Origin: Melghiribacillus thermohalophilus
GTDB lineage: Bacteria; Bacillota; Bacilli; Bacillales; Alkalibacillaceae
Direction: 5' to 3'
Assembly (NCBI RefSeq): GCF_004342905.1
Contig: NZ_SMAN01000007.1
Location: forward strand, 1-64,000
DNA length: 64,000 bases
Shown: one piece after another, positions 25,695-34,144 of the stretch
Layout: every line of letters starts with the position of its first letter
Numbering within the stretch: the first letter of the stretch is position 1
Translations under genes and position numbers: made by a program
Notes under the pieces: generated by a model
What the model saw: only the letters and a program-made list of their open reading frames with translations
What the model was told of the DNA's origin: nothing
The model's database searches: none

Positions 25695-27072
25695 TTTGAT
25701 TTCCCTCCTTTATATGTTGGAACGGCTGATGTGGAATTTTGATCAAGAAATAGCATCCTGCTGTCCACCAGATGAGTGTGATTAGCCATTCATACGGCCA
25801 GATTAGGGCAGATGGCATACCAGGCATATACAAAGTTATAAAACCAAAGGATAGAACAGCTGCGACCCAGCCAACCCATGATGATTTTCCGGCCTGAAAC
25901 GGTCTCGGAAGGCCCGGCATCTGTTTTCTCAGCTGAATAAATGAAATCGTAACCAAAAAGTAGGCAAGGACAATAGCGAGTCCTCCAGCGTCAACAAACC
26001 AGACTAATGCCGGCCTGCCGAGCAGGGGAGAGAGGGTAGAAAGAACTCCGATAAATAAAATGGCATTGCCCGGGGTTTTATGTTTCGGATGAATGTTACC
26101 GAACCAACCTGGTAGAATTCCTTCCTTTGCCATGGTATACATCATCCGGCTGGCTCCTAAAATAAAGGCATTCCAGCTTGTCAAAATGCCGGCAACTCCG
26201 CCAAGAATTAAAATTTTCGCGAATAGGGCGGAGCCAAATAAGGCTGCCATGGCATCAGCAGTAGCCAGGCTGGCTCCGGCAAGCTGACTGCTGTTTAACC
26301 CTAATGACACGCTAACGATAATCAGCACATACCAGAGGACAGCAAAACTGACCGATAAGGTGAGGATTTTGCCGATCGCTTTTTTTGGAATATTCATTTC
26401 TTCGGCTACCTGGGGAATGACATCAAAACCGACAAATAAAAAAGGAGTCATAATTAATACAATCATCAGACCGCCGCTGGAAGTGAAGAGAGGGGTTACG
26501 TTTTCTGTCATTCCATTTGCGAAGGCTCCTGTTGCCAGCATCAGTCCGACCACTACCAGTGTCAGGGTGAGAACTAGCTGGACAAAAGCCGTTTGTTTGA
26601 CACCGATCCAGTTAATCAATGTAATCAGGATTGAACCGGCCATACCGATGATGGCCCATGAAAAGTACACATCCCATCCACTGATGGTCCACAAATAACC
26701 AAATTGAAAATCTGGAAAAATGTACTCGATAACCGTTGGCAGTGCAACGGCTTCAAATGCCACAACGGAAACATAGCCCAGTAAAAGAGCCCATGATACA
26801 ACAAAAGCCAGTCTTTTTCCGAGTGCGTTTTCCACAAAGTAGTAAGCGCCACCCGTTTTCGGAAAGGCAGTCGTTAATTCGGCGTAAGTCAGACCGACAA
26901 ATAAAACTAGAACTCCTCCGATAAGGAAGGCAATGACTGAACCAGCTGAACCTGCTTCTATTATCCATTCTCCTGATAAAACAACCCATCCCCAGCCAAT
27001 CATTGCCCCAAATGCCAGAACGAGAATATCCACTCTTGTTAAAACCCGATTAAAACGATGTTTATCGCTCAC
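25669..27072 (-). CDS. APC family amino acid permease
   Basis: 467 residues with about 12 hydrophobic segments. The first transmembrane helix carries the APC hallmark FGAMIGWGWVVLSGEW, an unwound G-rich segment used for substrate binding. Context with omega-aminotransferase and lysine-degrading enzymes points to uptake of lysine, 5-aminovalerate or a similar amino acid, but this cannot be read from the sequence. The start is GTG 27072, overlapping the stop of the dehydrogenase gene by four bases, behind GAGGAGGG. Confidence 0.85.
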   Translation of the reverse strand: MSDKHRFNRVLTRVDILVLAFGAMIGWGWVVLSGEWIIEAGSAGSVIAFLIGGVLVLFVGLTYAELTTAFPKTGGAYYFVENALGKRLAFVVSWALLLGYVSVVAFEAVALPTVIEYIFPDFQFGYLWTISGWDVYFSWAIIGMAGSILITLINWIGVKQTAFVQLVLTLTLVVVGLMLATGAFANGMTENVTPLFTSSGGLMIVLIMTPFLFVGFDVIPQVAEEMNIPKKAIGKILTLSVSFAVLWYVLIIVSVSLGLNSSQLAGASLATADAMAALFGSALFAKILILGGVAGILTSWNAFILGASRMMYTMAKEGILPGWFGNIHPKHKTPGNAILFIGVLSTLSPLLGRPALVWFVDAGGLAIVLAYFLVTISFIQLRKQMPGLPRPFQAGKSSWVGWVAAVLSFGFITLYMPGMPSALIWPYEWLITLIWWTAGCYFLIKIPHQPFQHIKEGNQNESVTIDQ

Positions 27073-28295
27073 TGAGACCCTCCTCTGTCAATGGAATTTG
27101 AATCATCGTCAAATGGCCATGAAGGCAACATGTGATTTAGCGGTTTATCTTTACGGTAGCCGAGGACATATTCAGCCTGCATAATGGTATGAATTTCCCT
27201 TGTACCTTCATAAATCACAGGTGCCTTGGAATTGCGCAGGTATCGCTCTACCGGATATTCGCTGGAATAGCCATAGGCACCATGAATTTGAACGGCATCA
27301 TCTGCCGCTTTGTTGGCAAAATCACAGGCCTGCCATTTAGCAAGTGAAGTTTCCCTTGTATTCCGTTTCCCCTGATTTTTCAACTCCCCCGCCCGGTAAA
27401 CGAGCAGTCGGCTCATCTGAAGTCCTGCTTCCATGTTGGCAATCATTTGCTGAACAAGCTGATGTTTTCCGATTGGTTTCCCAAATGTCTCCCGTTCGTG
27501 ACAGTATTTCACGCTGGCTTCCAGACATGCTTCGATCAGCCCGCAGGCACCTGCTGCAACGGTAAAACGCCCGTTATCCAGTGCGGACATGGCAATTTTA
27601 AACCCTTCTCCTTCTTTACCAAGAAGGTTTTCTGCCGGAACTTTGACGTTGTCAAAAAATAATTCACCGGTATTGCCGGCGCGTATCCCCAGTTTTCCTT
27701 TGATCGCTTTTGAAGAGAAACCGGGCATGGTTCTCTCGACGATAAAGGCAGAGATTCCATGGTGTTTTTTGCTTTTATCCGTATAGGCAAAAACGATAAA
27801 GTTGTCAGCCGTATCACAGAGGGAAATCCAGGTTTTTTGGCCGTTTAAAACGTAATAATCCCCCTGTTTTTCGGCTGTTGTTTGAATGGAAGCTACATCT
27901 GAACCTGCTCCGGGCTCGGTCAGCCCAAATGCGCCGATTTTTTTGCCTTTAGCCTGGGGAACGAGATACTTTTGCTTTTGTTCTTCATTTCCCCACTGGA
28001 GAATGGTTAAGCTGTTGAGACCAGTATGCACGGAGACAGCGGTCCGAAAGGCGGTGTCTCCCCGTTCCAGTTCTTCACATACGATAGCCAGGGAATTATA
28101 ATCCATTCCGCTTCCGCCATACTTTTCCGGTATACAGACACCCATCAGCCCGAGATCGGCAAGCTTTGACATGATTTCAGGGTCAAAACTTCCTTCCTTG
28201 TCCCATTTCGCAATATGGGGCATAATCTCATGGTCTACAAAATGGCGCACTGTCTGCCTCAGCATGTTTTGTTCCTCTGTGAAATCAAAATTCAT
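27069..28295 (-). CDS. Acyl-CoA dehydrogenase, likely glutaryl-CoA dehydrogenase
   Basis: 408 residues, FAD-dependent ACAD fold: LTEPGAGSD (FAD/substrate signature), GIRAGNTGELFFDNVKVP and QIHGAYGYSSEYPVERYLRNSK, then the catalytic-base region YEGTREIH near residue 370. It begins with MNFDFTEEQNMLRQT. The neighbouring CaiB-type CoA-transferase would form glutaryl-CoA, and this enzyme would oxidise and decarboxylate it to crotonyl-CoA; general acyl-CoA dehydrogenase activity cannot be excluded from sequence. ATG 28295 has AGGAG nine bases upstream. Confidence 0.82.
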   Translation of the reverse strand: MNFDFTEEQNMLRQTVRHFVDHEIMPHIAKWDKEGSFDPEIMSKLADLGLMGVCIPEKYGGSGMDYNSLAIVCEELERGDTAFRTAVSVHTGLNSLTILQWGNEEQKQKYLVPQAKGKKIGAFGLTEPGAGSDVASIQTTAEKQGDYYVLNGQKTWISLCDTADNFIVFAYTDKSKKHHGISAFIVERTMPGFSSKAIKGKLGIRAGNTGELFFDNVKVPAENLLGKEGEGFKIAMSALDNGRFTVAAGACGLIEACLEASVKYCHERETFGKPIGKHQLVQQMIANMEAGLQMSRLLVYRAGELKNQGKRNTRETSLAKWQACDFANKAADDAVQIHGAYGYSSEYPVERYLRNSKAPVIYEGTREIHTIMQAEYVLGYRKDKPLNHMLPSWPFDDDSNSIDRGGSQ

Positions 28296-28306
28296 GATGA
28301 TCACTC

Positions 28307-29494
28307 CTATATCACTTTATTTTTTTTCAGTTCTTTTAATTCTTCTTTTTTGTAACCTAAAGATAGGAGAATGTCTTCGGTATGCTCCCCTGGATCAGGC
28401 GGATGTTTCCTGTAGTCAACTGGCGTACGGGATAGCTTCAGGGGACTCCCTACCATAGTGATTTCCTCGGCGGTAGGATGTTTTCCGGTTACAAACATTT
28501 CCCTTTCCTTTAACTGCGGATCATCCACAAGGTCCTCCAGGCTCTGGATCGGACCGCACGGGATGGAATAACGATGGCACAGTTCTTTCCAGTGGTTCGT
28601 TGTGTGGTTTAAAAATTCCGCCTGTAATAAGGAAGTCAGTTCATGGCGGTTTTCCACCCGGTCAGGATTGGATAGAAATCGTGGGTCTTCTGCAAGTTCC
28701 GGTTTCTGAATGATCTGGCAGAGGGTCTGGAACTGCCGATCATTCCCAACTGCAATCACCATTTCCCCGTCTTTTGTCTGAAAGGTTTGATAAGGAACAA
28801 TGTTGGCGTGATAATTTCCAAGGCGCTCTGGAATTTTCCCGGATATGAGATAATTACTGGCGATGTTGACAAGGGAGCTGACTGCAGAATCATATAAAGA
28901 AATATCCAGTTTTTGGCCAGAACCTGAATGTTGACGTTCGATCAGAGCTGCCTGAATGCCAATACATGCATACAGGCCGGTGAGTACATCGGTAATGGCC
29001 ACACCCACTTTCTGGGGACCGGATTTGTCATCACCGGTAATGCTCATCAGTCCGCTCATCGCCTGAATGATAAAATCGTAACCAGGTAAATGCTTATATG
29101 GACCTGTTTCTCCAAATCCTGTGATGGAACAATAAATCATTTCCGGATTGATCTGTCTGATCGCTTCATAACCCAGTCCAAGACGTTCCATCGTCCCCGA
29201 CTTAAAGTTGTGAATCATGACATCACTCTGTTTGACAAGTTTTTGAATAATGACCTTTCCCTGTGCAGATTTTAAATTAACGGTTAAGCTTTTTTTGTTG
29301 CGATTGGCACAAAGGTAGTAGGCACTGACACCTTTTTGAAAGGGCGGTCCCCATTTTCTTGTATCATCACTTCCTCCAGGGGCTTCCACTTTAATGATTT
29401 CTGCACCGAGATCGCCAAGAATCATGGTACAAAACGGACCAGCCAGAACTCTGGATAAATCGAGTACCTTTATTCCTGCTAACGCTCCTGACAG
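28307..29494 (-). CDS. CaiB/BaiF-type CoA-transferase, probable glutarate CoA-transferase, with a likely CTG start
   Basis: About 395 residues of class III CoA-transferase: GIKVLDLSRVLAGPF at the start, LGDLGAEIIKVEAPGGSDDTRKWGPPF, NRNKKSLTVNLK, and catalytic-aspartate motif LPGYDFIIQAMSG. It resembles SUGCT, which moves CoA from succinyl-CoA to glutarate. It is the first gene of the minus operon. The start is unusual: the only strong ribosome site, AAAGAGGTGAT, leads to CTG 29494 eight bases after GAGG, and there is no ATG nearby. A GTG at 29503 overlaps the site itself. A longer frame to 29608 runs through the leader. Confidence 0.84.
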   Translation of the reverse strand: MSGALAGIKVLDLSRVLAGPFCTMILGDLGAEIIKVEAPGGSDDTRKWGPPFQKGVSAYYLCANRNKKSLTVNLKSAQGKVIIQKLVKQSDVMIHNFKSGTMERLGLGYEAIRQINPEMIYCSITGFGETGPYKHLPGYDFIIQAMSGLMSITGDDKSGPQKVGVAITDVLTGLYACIGIQAALIERQHSGSGQKLDISLYDSAVSSLVNIASNYLISGKIPERLGNYHANIVPYQTFQTKDGEMVIAVGNDRQFQTLCQIIQKPELAEDPRFLSNPDRVENRHELTSLLQAEFLNHTTNHWKELCHRYSIPCGPIQSLEDLVDDPQLKEREMFVTGKHPTAEEITMVGSPLKLSRTPVDYRKHPPDPGEHTEDILLSLGYKKEELKELKKNKVI

Positions 29495-29554
29495 TTGTAT
29501 CACCTCTTTCTGATCAAAAAATGATGACCTGTATTCTCCTAAAGGTCTGTAAAG

Positions 29555-29601
29555 GGCTGTTCCCCGACCGCGGGGAGGTCGAGAGCGAGCCGGGGACAGC
29601 C
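29555..29601. repeat. GC-rich palindrome, REP-like
   Basis: GGCTGTTCCCC (29555-29565) and GGGGACAGCC (29592-29601) form an imperfect stem around a GC-rich core containing GACCGCGGGGAGGTC. It is strikingly GC-rich against AT-rich flanks. The GGGGACA end resembles REP/RAYT palindromes, but no transposase is nearby. Confidence 0.45.
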
Positions 29602-29606
29602 GGAAC

Positions 29607-29694
29607 AAAAAAAGCCAGTCTTATCCCACATATTGCGTGCAGATAAAACTGGCTTCTATCTGCTGAAACAATCCGGGCAAGGATTGTGAGCAGA
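29607..29694 (-). terminator. Attenuator-like leader: hairpin plus intrinsic terminator
   Basis: On the minus strand, a hairpin TCTGCT-(3)-AATCC / GGATT-(5)-AGCAGA (29659-29694) precedes a strong intrinsic terminator, AAGCCAGTTTTATC / GATAAGACTGGCTT (29612-29655) followed by seven T (29607-29613). Both stand before the CoA-transferase gene. Either it ends an upstream transcript (mntD is convergent only at a distance and reads toward it) or it attenuates the catabolic operon. Confidence 0.7.
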
Positions 29695-29866
29695 CTGAAC
29701 AGCTTTTTATTTGAATATAAGTCCGACAGGGGAAAGAGCAAGCGTTTACAACTTGCTTTGCCCTGCCTGGTAATAGGATATAATATTCAGAAAAATTTGT
29801 AAATATATTTTGAAAAATTTTGGTATATATTTGGTCTAACAACTCTATCCGGTCAAATGTCGGCTT

Positions 29867-30751
29867 TTATGGCTGACTGGAAGAAAATTTATCGTTTCGT
29901 ATTTTTTTCATCAATACACCGTGTTTTGGACTAAAAATAAACGCAAGGATGAAATATAGCCCGGTAGCACATGCTATGGATCCGGCGATGGACACATTAG
30001 ACCAAACAGCAAAGGCAAAGCCGGTTATGGCTGACAAAATACCGATTAACCCGCTGAGAATGAGTAAAACTAAAAATCGGTCTGTGAGAAGATAGGCAGT
30101 TGCTCCTGGAACGATAAGCATGGCAACTACCAGAATCGCACCGACACTATCAAACGATGCTACCGTAGAAAGGGAAATCATACCCATAAGCAAATAATGG
30201 ATGAACATAACCGGAATGCCAAGTAATACTGCGAATTGTGGATCAAAAGTAGTCAGCTTAATCTCTTTATAAAAGAGGGTGATAACCAGAATATTGATCA
30301 AAAAAACAGATCCAAGCATCCATACGGCTTTTGGACCGAGGTTCATTCCCTGAAAATTCAGTGTATCCCATGGAATAAAGGCGATTTCCCCCATGAGAGC
30401 ATGCTCCACATCCAGGTGTACAGAATCACCGACAAAAGAGATGAGAACAACGCCAAGAGCAAACAGAGATGTGAAAACAACTCCTATGGCTGCATCAGAT
30501 TGAACGCCGCTGGAATCCAGCATCTGTACAAAAAAGGCAGTTAACACTCCGACAATGGCTGCTCCAATGAACATCGGCAAGCCATTCAAGGATTGGGTAA
30601 CAAAAAAAGCTCCTACGATGCCTAATAAAACCGTATGACTGATGGCATCTGCCAGCATGGACATCTTCCGCAATACAAGAAGTGCCCCTGTCACTCCGCA
30701 TGTTAGTCCGACCAGGCTTCCTGTTAGCAGGATCCAGGCATCATAACTCAT
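29867..30751 (-). CDS. mntD: Manganese ABC transporter permease
   Basis: 294 residues with eight or nine hydrophobic helices typical of the ABC-3 (MntC/ZnuB) permease family, e.g. TGALLVLRKMSMLADAISHTVL and the conserved SFDSVGAILVVAMLIVPGATAYLL. Order mntA-mntB-mntC-mntD matches the B. subtilis Mn transporter, with two permeases. Its ATG overlaps the end of mntC by 11 bases behind AAAGGTGGTGAG. It carries Mn(II) across the membrane as a heterodimer with MntC. Confidence 0.86.
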   Translation of the reverse strand: MSYDAWILLTGSLVGLTCGVTGALLVLRKMSMLADAISHTVLLGIVGAFFVTQSLNGLPMFIGAAIVGVLTAFFVQMLDSSGVQSDAAIGVVFTSLFALGVVLISFVGDSVHLDVEHALMGEIAFIPWDTLNFQGMNLGPKAVWMLGSVFLINILVITLFYKEIKLTTFDPQFAVLLGIPVMFIHYLLMGMISLSTVASFDSVGAILVVAMLIVPGATAYLLTDRFLVLLILSGLIGILSAITGFAFAVWSNVSIAGSIACATGLYFILAFIFSPKHGVLMKKIRNDKFSSSQP

Positions 30752-31607
30752 GGGTACTCACCACCTTTGGGATCAAACCCTTCTTGCTTCCAAGGAGGAG
30801 GGAAAACAAAAAGATTACAGACGTACTTAACACGATCATAGGTCCGGTAGGCAACCCTTCACCAATCGTGCTGATTACTGTTCCGGCCACACCTGATACA
30901 GCACCGAAAATCCCGGACAGAATCGTCATGTAGCCCAGCTGATCCGTCCAGTATCGGGCTGAAAGGGGAGGGGTAATGAGGAGCGCGGCAATCAGCACTA
31001 CCCCAACCATTTGAATGCCTATCACAACAATTCCTACCACCAGTCCTAAGAGCACCATGTTTAAGAACCGTACGGGAAGTCCCAGTCCCATCGCATAAAG
31101 AGGATCAAAAATGGTAATTTTAAACTCTTTGAAAAATAAAGCTGAAAGCAGGATTAAGATTGCTGACCCTATGGTAATCATCCGAACGTCACTGGCTACT
31201 AGTGATGCTGCCTGCCCGAAAATAAAATCATCCAGACCGCTGTGATTTCCGGAAGTGTTTTTCGAAATGTAGGTAAGAAAAACAATTCCGAGGGCGAAAA
31301 AAACGGATAATACCGACCCAATGGCTGCATCGGTTTTGATTCGGGAATGTTTGATAATCAGCTGAATGGAGTAGGTGGCCAGCAATGCTGTCATGGTTGC
31401 TCCAATTAAAAAAAGCGGTATAGATTTGTATTCAAACATGATATACATGAGCCCGACTCCCGGTAATGTGGCATGGGCCATCGCATCACTGATCAGACTC
31501 TGCTTTTTCAATAATACAAAACTTCCGATAACCCCACTTGCAAATCCCAGCATGATGGAACCGATCAAAACCCACTGGGTATTGGCATTGGACAGTAGAT
31601 CAAACAT
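30741..31607 (-). CDS. mntC: Manganese ABC transporter permease
   Basis: 288 residues, ABC-3 family permease with the same topology as the next gene: SFVLLKKQSLISDAMAHATLPGVGL, DAAIGSVLSVFFALGIVFL and IQMVGVVLIAALLITPPLSARYW. Because it is paralogous to MntD and adjacent to it, the two probably form the pore together. ATG 31607 lies one base after the mntB stop, with GGAG ten bases upstream; the frame extends to 31643 inside mntB. Confidence 0.86.
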   Translation of the reverse strand: MFDLLSNANTQWVLIGSIMLGFASGVIGSFVLLKKQSLISDAMAHATLPGVGLMYIMFEYKSIPLFLIGATMTALLATYSIQLIIKHSRIKTDAAIGSVLSVFFALGIVFLTYISKNTSGNHSGLDDFIFGQAASLVASDVRMITIGSAILILLSALFFKEFKITIFDPLYAMGLGLPVRFLNMVLLGLVVGIVVIGIQMVGVVLIAALLITPPLSARYWTDQLGYMTILSGIFGAVSGVAGTVISTIGEGLPTGPMIVLSTSVIFLFSLLLGSKKGLIPKVVSTHEL

Positions 31608-31608
31608 G

Positions 31609-32361
31609 TCAGACACGCTCCTGAAGGACAACAGAATGTTCACCTATAAATTTCAAGGATCCTCCATAGGTTTGCTTTAAATTTTCCATGGTGAATACTT
31701 TCTGGGTCGGTCCACATCCAACCGGGGATTTATTTAATAATAGGACGTGGTCAAAATAGTCCTCAACGGTTTGCAGGTCGTGATGAACGACCAGTACCGT
31801 TTTTCCTTCGTCCTTCCATTCCTGCATGAGCTGGATGATGGCTTTTTCCGTTGCGGCGTCCACCCCGACAAAAGGTTCATCCATGAAATAAATCCGGGCA
31901 TCCTGGGCCAGAGCACGGGCTAAAAACACCCTTTGCTGCTGTCCCCCTGAAAGCTGGCTGATTTGCCGATCCTGATAATCTTCCATGCCAACCTTTCGTA
32001 ATGCTTCCTGAGCCATCTGGATTTCTTTTTTTCCAGGGCGTTTGATGAAGCCGATGTGCCCATATCTTCCCATCAGGACCACATCGAGGGCACTGGTGGG
32101 AAAATCCCAGTCCACTTCACTCCGCTGGGGAACGTAGCCGATTAAACGGCGCTTTCGATGATAAGGTTTTCCGTATACCTGAATGTCTCCAGAAGTGCGG
32201 GGGATTAATTGCAAAATGGCTTTAATTAGTGTGGATTTACCGGCCCCATTTGGCCCGATAATTCCTGTTAAAGACCCTTTTGGAATGTCAAAACCGACAT
32301 GTTGTAATACAGGCGTCTTATCATAGGTCACCGTTAAATTTTGAACAGATAACGCATTCAT
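31609..32361 (-). CDS. mntB: Manganese ABC transporter ATP-binding protein
   Basis: 250 residues. Walker A GPNGAGKST is at 36-44, the ABC signature LSGGQQQR at 137-144, Walker B IYFMDEP at 157-163, and the switch histidine in VHHD near 193. The MntB/ZnuC subfamily powers Mn/Zn import. It sits 13 bases after mntA with AGGAGGT-like spacing in the intergenic gap. Confidence 0.9.
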   Translation of the reverse strand: MNALSVQNLTVTYDKTPVLQHVGFDIPKGSLTGIIGPNGAGKSTLIKAILQLIPRTSGDIQVYGKPYHRKRRLIGYVPQRSEVDWDFPTSALDVVLMGRYGHIGFIKRPGKKEIQMAQEALRKVGMEDYQDRQISQLSGGQQQRVFLARALAQDARIYFMDEPFVGVDAATEKAIIQLMQEWKDEGKTVLVVHHDLQTVEDYFDHVLLLNKSPVGCGPTQKVFTMENLKQTYGGSLKFIGEHSVVLQERV

Positions 32362-32374
32362 TTCACAAACCTCC

Positions 32375-33310
32375 TTATTTTAAAGCCTCCACAATGGTGT
32401 CAATATTGTGTTTGAACATTCCGATATAGGTGCCTTCTTTCGTTCCTTCAGGCCCCATTGCATCGGAATACAGCTCTCCTCCAATGGAAACGTTATGCCC
32501 CTTTTTCTTTGCTCCTTCTACAACCGCATGAATCGATCGTTCCGAAATGCTGCTTTCAACAAATACAGCCTTAATATTCCGTTCCACAAGGGTATCAATT
32601 AAATGTTGTACATCTTTTAATCCGAATTCAGCTTCTGTACTTAATCCCTGGAGTCCCATGACCTCAAATCCAAAAGCATTCCCAAAATAACTGAAAGCAT
32701 CATGAGCAGTAACCAGCACACGGCTTTTTTCTGGTATTTCAGAAACCTTCTTTATTGCATATGCATTCAGTTCATCCAGCTTTTGAAGATATCTTTCTGT
32801 GTTTTGGATATAGTCTTCTTCATGTTCAGGGTCAATGGCAATTAACTCATCACGAACGGCTTTTACAGCATATTTCCATAACTCAATATCAAACCAGACA
32901 TGCGGGTCGTAGATTTCCGGATTTTCGGGGTCGGCTAGCAGTTTGGACTCAGGAATCGCCTCTGCAACTGGAATAGTCGGTTTTTGTTCCCGCATCTGTT
33001 CAAAAATGTCAATCATGTTACCTTCCAGATGATGTCCGTTGTAAAAGATCATATCGGCTTCACTCATATCCTGGATATCACTGTGAACCGCTTTGTATAA
33101 ATGGGGGTCAGTTCCCGGTCCCATCAAGCTCTTGACATTGACATACTCACCTCCAACATTTTTTACGATATCTCCGATCTGGGATATGGTAGTCACCACT
33201 TTAACGTTTTGGCTGGAATCATGATCCTGTTTAGATAATGCATCCTTCGCTCCGCATCCAGCTAACGTCAGTGCAAAAGATGCCAGTACATACAAAACGA
33301 TCTTTCTCAT
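32375..33310 (-). CDS. mntA: Manganese-binding lipoprotein of the ABC transporter
   Basis: 311 residues. A lipoprotein signal peptide ends in LTLAGC (Cys19), so the protein is anchored outside the membrane. Cluster A-I metal ligands of the family are visible: H70 in TDPHLYK, H137 in YDPHVWFD, a conserved glutamate in the VESSIS region and an aspartate in YSDAMGPEG. The family includes Mn and Zn binders; gene order favours Mn. GGAG lies before ATG 33310. Confidence 0.88.
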   Translation of the reverse strand: MRKIVLYVLASFALTLAGCGAKDALSKQDHDSSQNVKVVTTISQIGDIVKNVGGEYVNVKSLMGPGTDPHLYKAVHSDIQDMSEADMIFYNGHHLEGNMIDIFEQMREQKPTIPVAEAIPESKLLADPENPEIYDPHVWFDIELWKYAVKAVRDELIAIDPEHEEDYIQNTERYLQKLDELNAYAIKKVSEIPEKSRVLVTAHDAFSYFGNAFGFEVMGLQGLSTEAEFGLKDVQHLIDTLVERNIKAVFVESSISERSIHAVVEGAKKKGHNVSIGGELYSDAMGPEGTKEGTYIGMFKHNIDTIVEALK

Positions 33311-33337
33311 CGATATTCTCCTTTCCGCAGGTTAAAA

Positions 33338-33357
33338 AAGTTTACTTAAACCAACTT
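33338..33357 (-). promoter_or_regulatory. MntR-like operator upstream of mntA
   Basis: AAGTTTACTTAAACCAACTT is an imperfect palindrome (two centre-proximal mismatches) related to MntR sites such as those with TTTGCCTTAAGGAAAC. It lies 28 bp before mntA. Manganese-dependent repression is inferred. Confidence 0.5.
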
Positions 33358-33459
33358 TTGAACAAAAAAATATAGATATTTAAACTGTATGCGATGATTC
33401 CATGAATGTGAATCAATGTAAAAAAATTAGCCTAAACAACAAAAGTTTCTTTAATGAAA

Positions 33460-33488
33460 AATATATAGTTTCGGGCAAAAGTTGTCAA
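33460..33488 (-). promoter_or_regulatory. mntABCD promoter
   Basis: TTGACA (33483-33488), a 17-base spacer and TATATT (33460-33465) on the minus strand. The spacer contains TTTTGCCCGAAACT, which also resembles half of an MntR site. Confidence 0.6.
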
Positions 33489-33510
33489 GATATATTTTCT
33501 AACTGACCAA

Positions 33511-33543
33511 CAAAATAACGCCTGAGCGTGATGCCCAGGCGTT
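33511..33543 (-). terminator. Terminator of the DUF1540 gene
   Basis: AACGCCTG and CAGGCGTT (33517-33524, 33536-33543) pair, followed by ATTTTG on the minus strand, directly after the stop codon of the DUF1540 gene. Confidence 0.65.
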
Positions 33544-33547
33544 CCTT

Positions 33548-33700
33548 TTATTGTGGTTCAAAGGTTTTGCAGTCAGTTTCTTTTTGTTCCGATGCCTCAG
33601 TTCCGTTGTGACTGATGATATAGATGGCATCGGCTGTACATTGGTTTCCATGATCCCAGTGTACACAATTTTTGACTTCACAGAGTACATCTTGTGCCAA
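33548..33700 (-). CDS. DUF1540 domain-containing protein
   Basis: 50 residues beginning MAQDVLCEVKNCVHW. Four cysteines (LCEVKNCVHW, NQCTAD, TDCKTF) follow the DUF1540 spacing and probably bind a metal ion. Length agrees with short Bacillus relatives. The start is TTG 33700, seven bases after AAGGGGGG. A different, longer frame overlaps it but has no family resemblance, so this short gene is the credible one. It is followed by its own terminator. Confidence 0.85.
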   Translation of the reverse strand: MAQDVLCEVKNCVHWDHGNQCTADAIYIISHNGTEASEQKETDCKTFEPQ

Positions 33701-33775
33701 GCGTCATCCCCCCTTATCATCATTGTGCCGCAGAAAAGTTATTTTTATGTAAATAAAAAAAGTGTAAGTATGGTA

Positions 33776-33804
33776 TTGAACGGTTGTTCAATCGCTGGTA
33801 TAAT
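33776..33804 (+). promoter_or_regulatory. Promoter of tRNA-Gly
   Basis: TTGAAC (33776-33781), a 17-base spacer and TATAAT (33799-33804), 22 bp before the tRNA. Confidence 0.8.
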
Positions 33805-33825
33805 AAAAAATGTTTTCAGGGACAA

Positions 33826-33899
33826 GCGGGTGTAGTTTAGTGGTAAAACCTCAGCCTTCCAAGCTGATGTCGTGGGTTCGATTCCCATCACCCGCTCCA
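33826..33899 (+). tRNA. tRNA-Gly (anticodon TCC)
   Basis: Acceptor GCGGGTG pairs with CACCCGC. Anticodon arm is CAGC-CTTCCAA-GCTG. CCA is encoded. It stands alone with its own promoter and terminator. Confidence 0.96.
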
Positions 33900-33911
33900 T
33901 CAAATGTGTTT

Positions 33912-33958
33912 AACGCAGTGTTTCGTTGATTCAGTCACGAAGCATTGCGTTTTTTAGT
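33912..33958 (+). terminator. Terminator of tRNA-Gly
   Basis: AACGCAGTGTTTCGT pairs with ACGAAGCATTGCGTT, followed by a T-tract. Confidence 0.85.
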
Positions 33959-34062
33959 TTTTTCCCGATACTCCCGCCAACAGAATACTTCACTTCATTT
34001 TCCGGCAATAATGAGTACCTTCTTGCTGTTCATGATGATCAAAAATTGTACATAAAAGAGGG

Positions 34063-34090
34063 TTCACACTGAAAAAATTTTTGTTATAAT
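34063..34090 (+). promoter_or_regulatory. Promoter of the small secreted-peptide gene
   Basis: TTCACA (34063-34068), a 16-base spacer and TATAAT (34085-34090), 55 bp before the ATG. Confidence 0.6.
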
Positions 34091-34144
34091 GAAGAATAGT
34101 GAAGGATACATATGCGAAAAGTATGCATAAAGGAGGAACGGCAG

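Noticed and set aside
33499-33723. 74-codon frame over the DUF1540 gene
   Set aside because: It is a different frame of the same DNA with no family features, while the overlapping short frame has the conserved cysteines.
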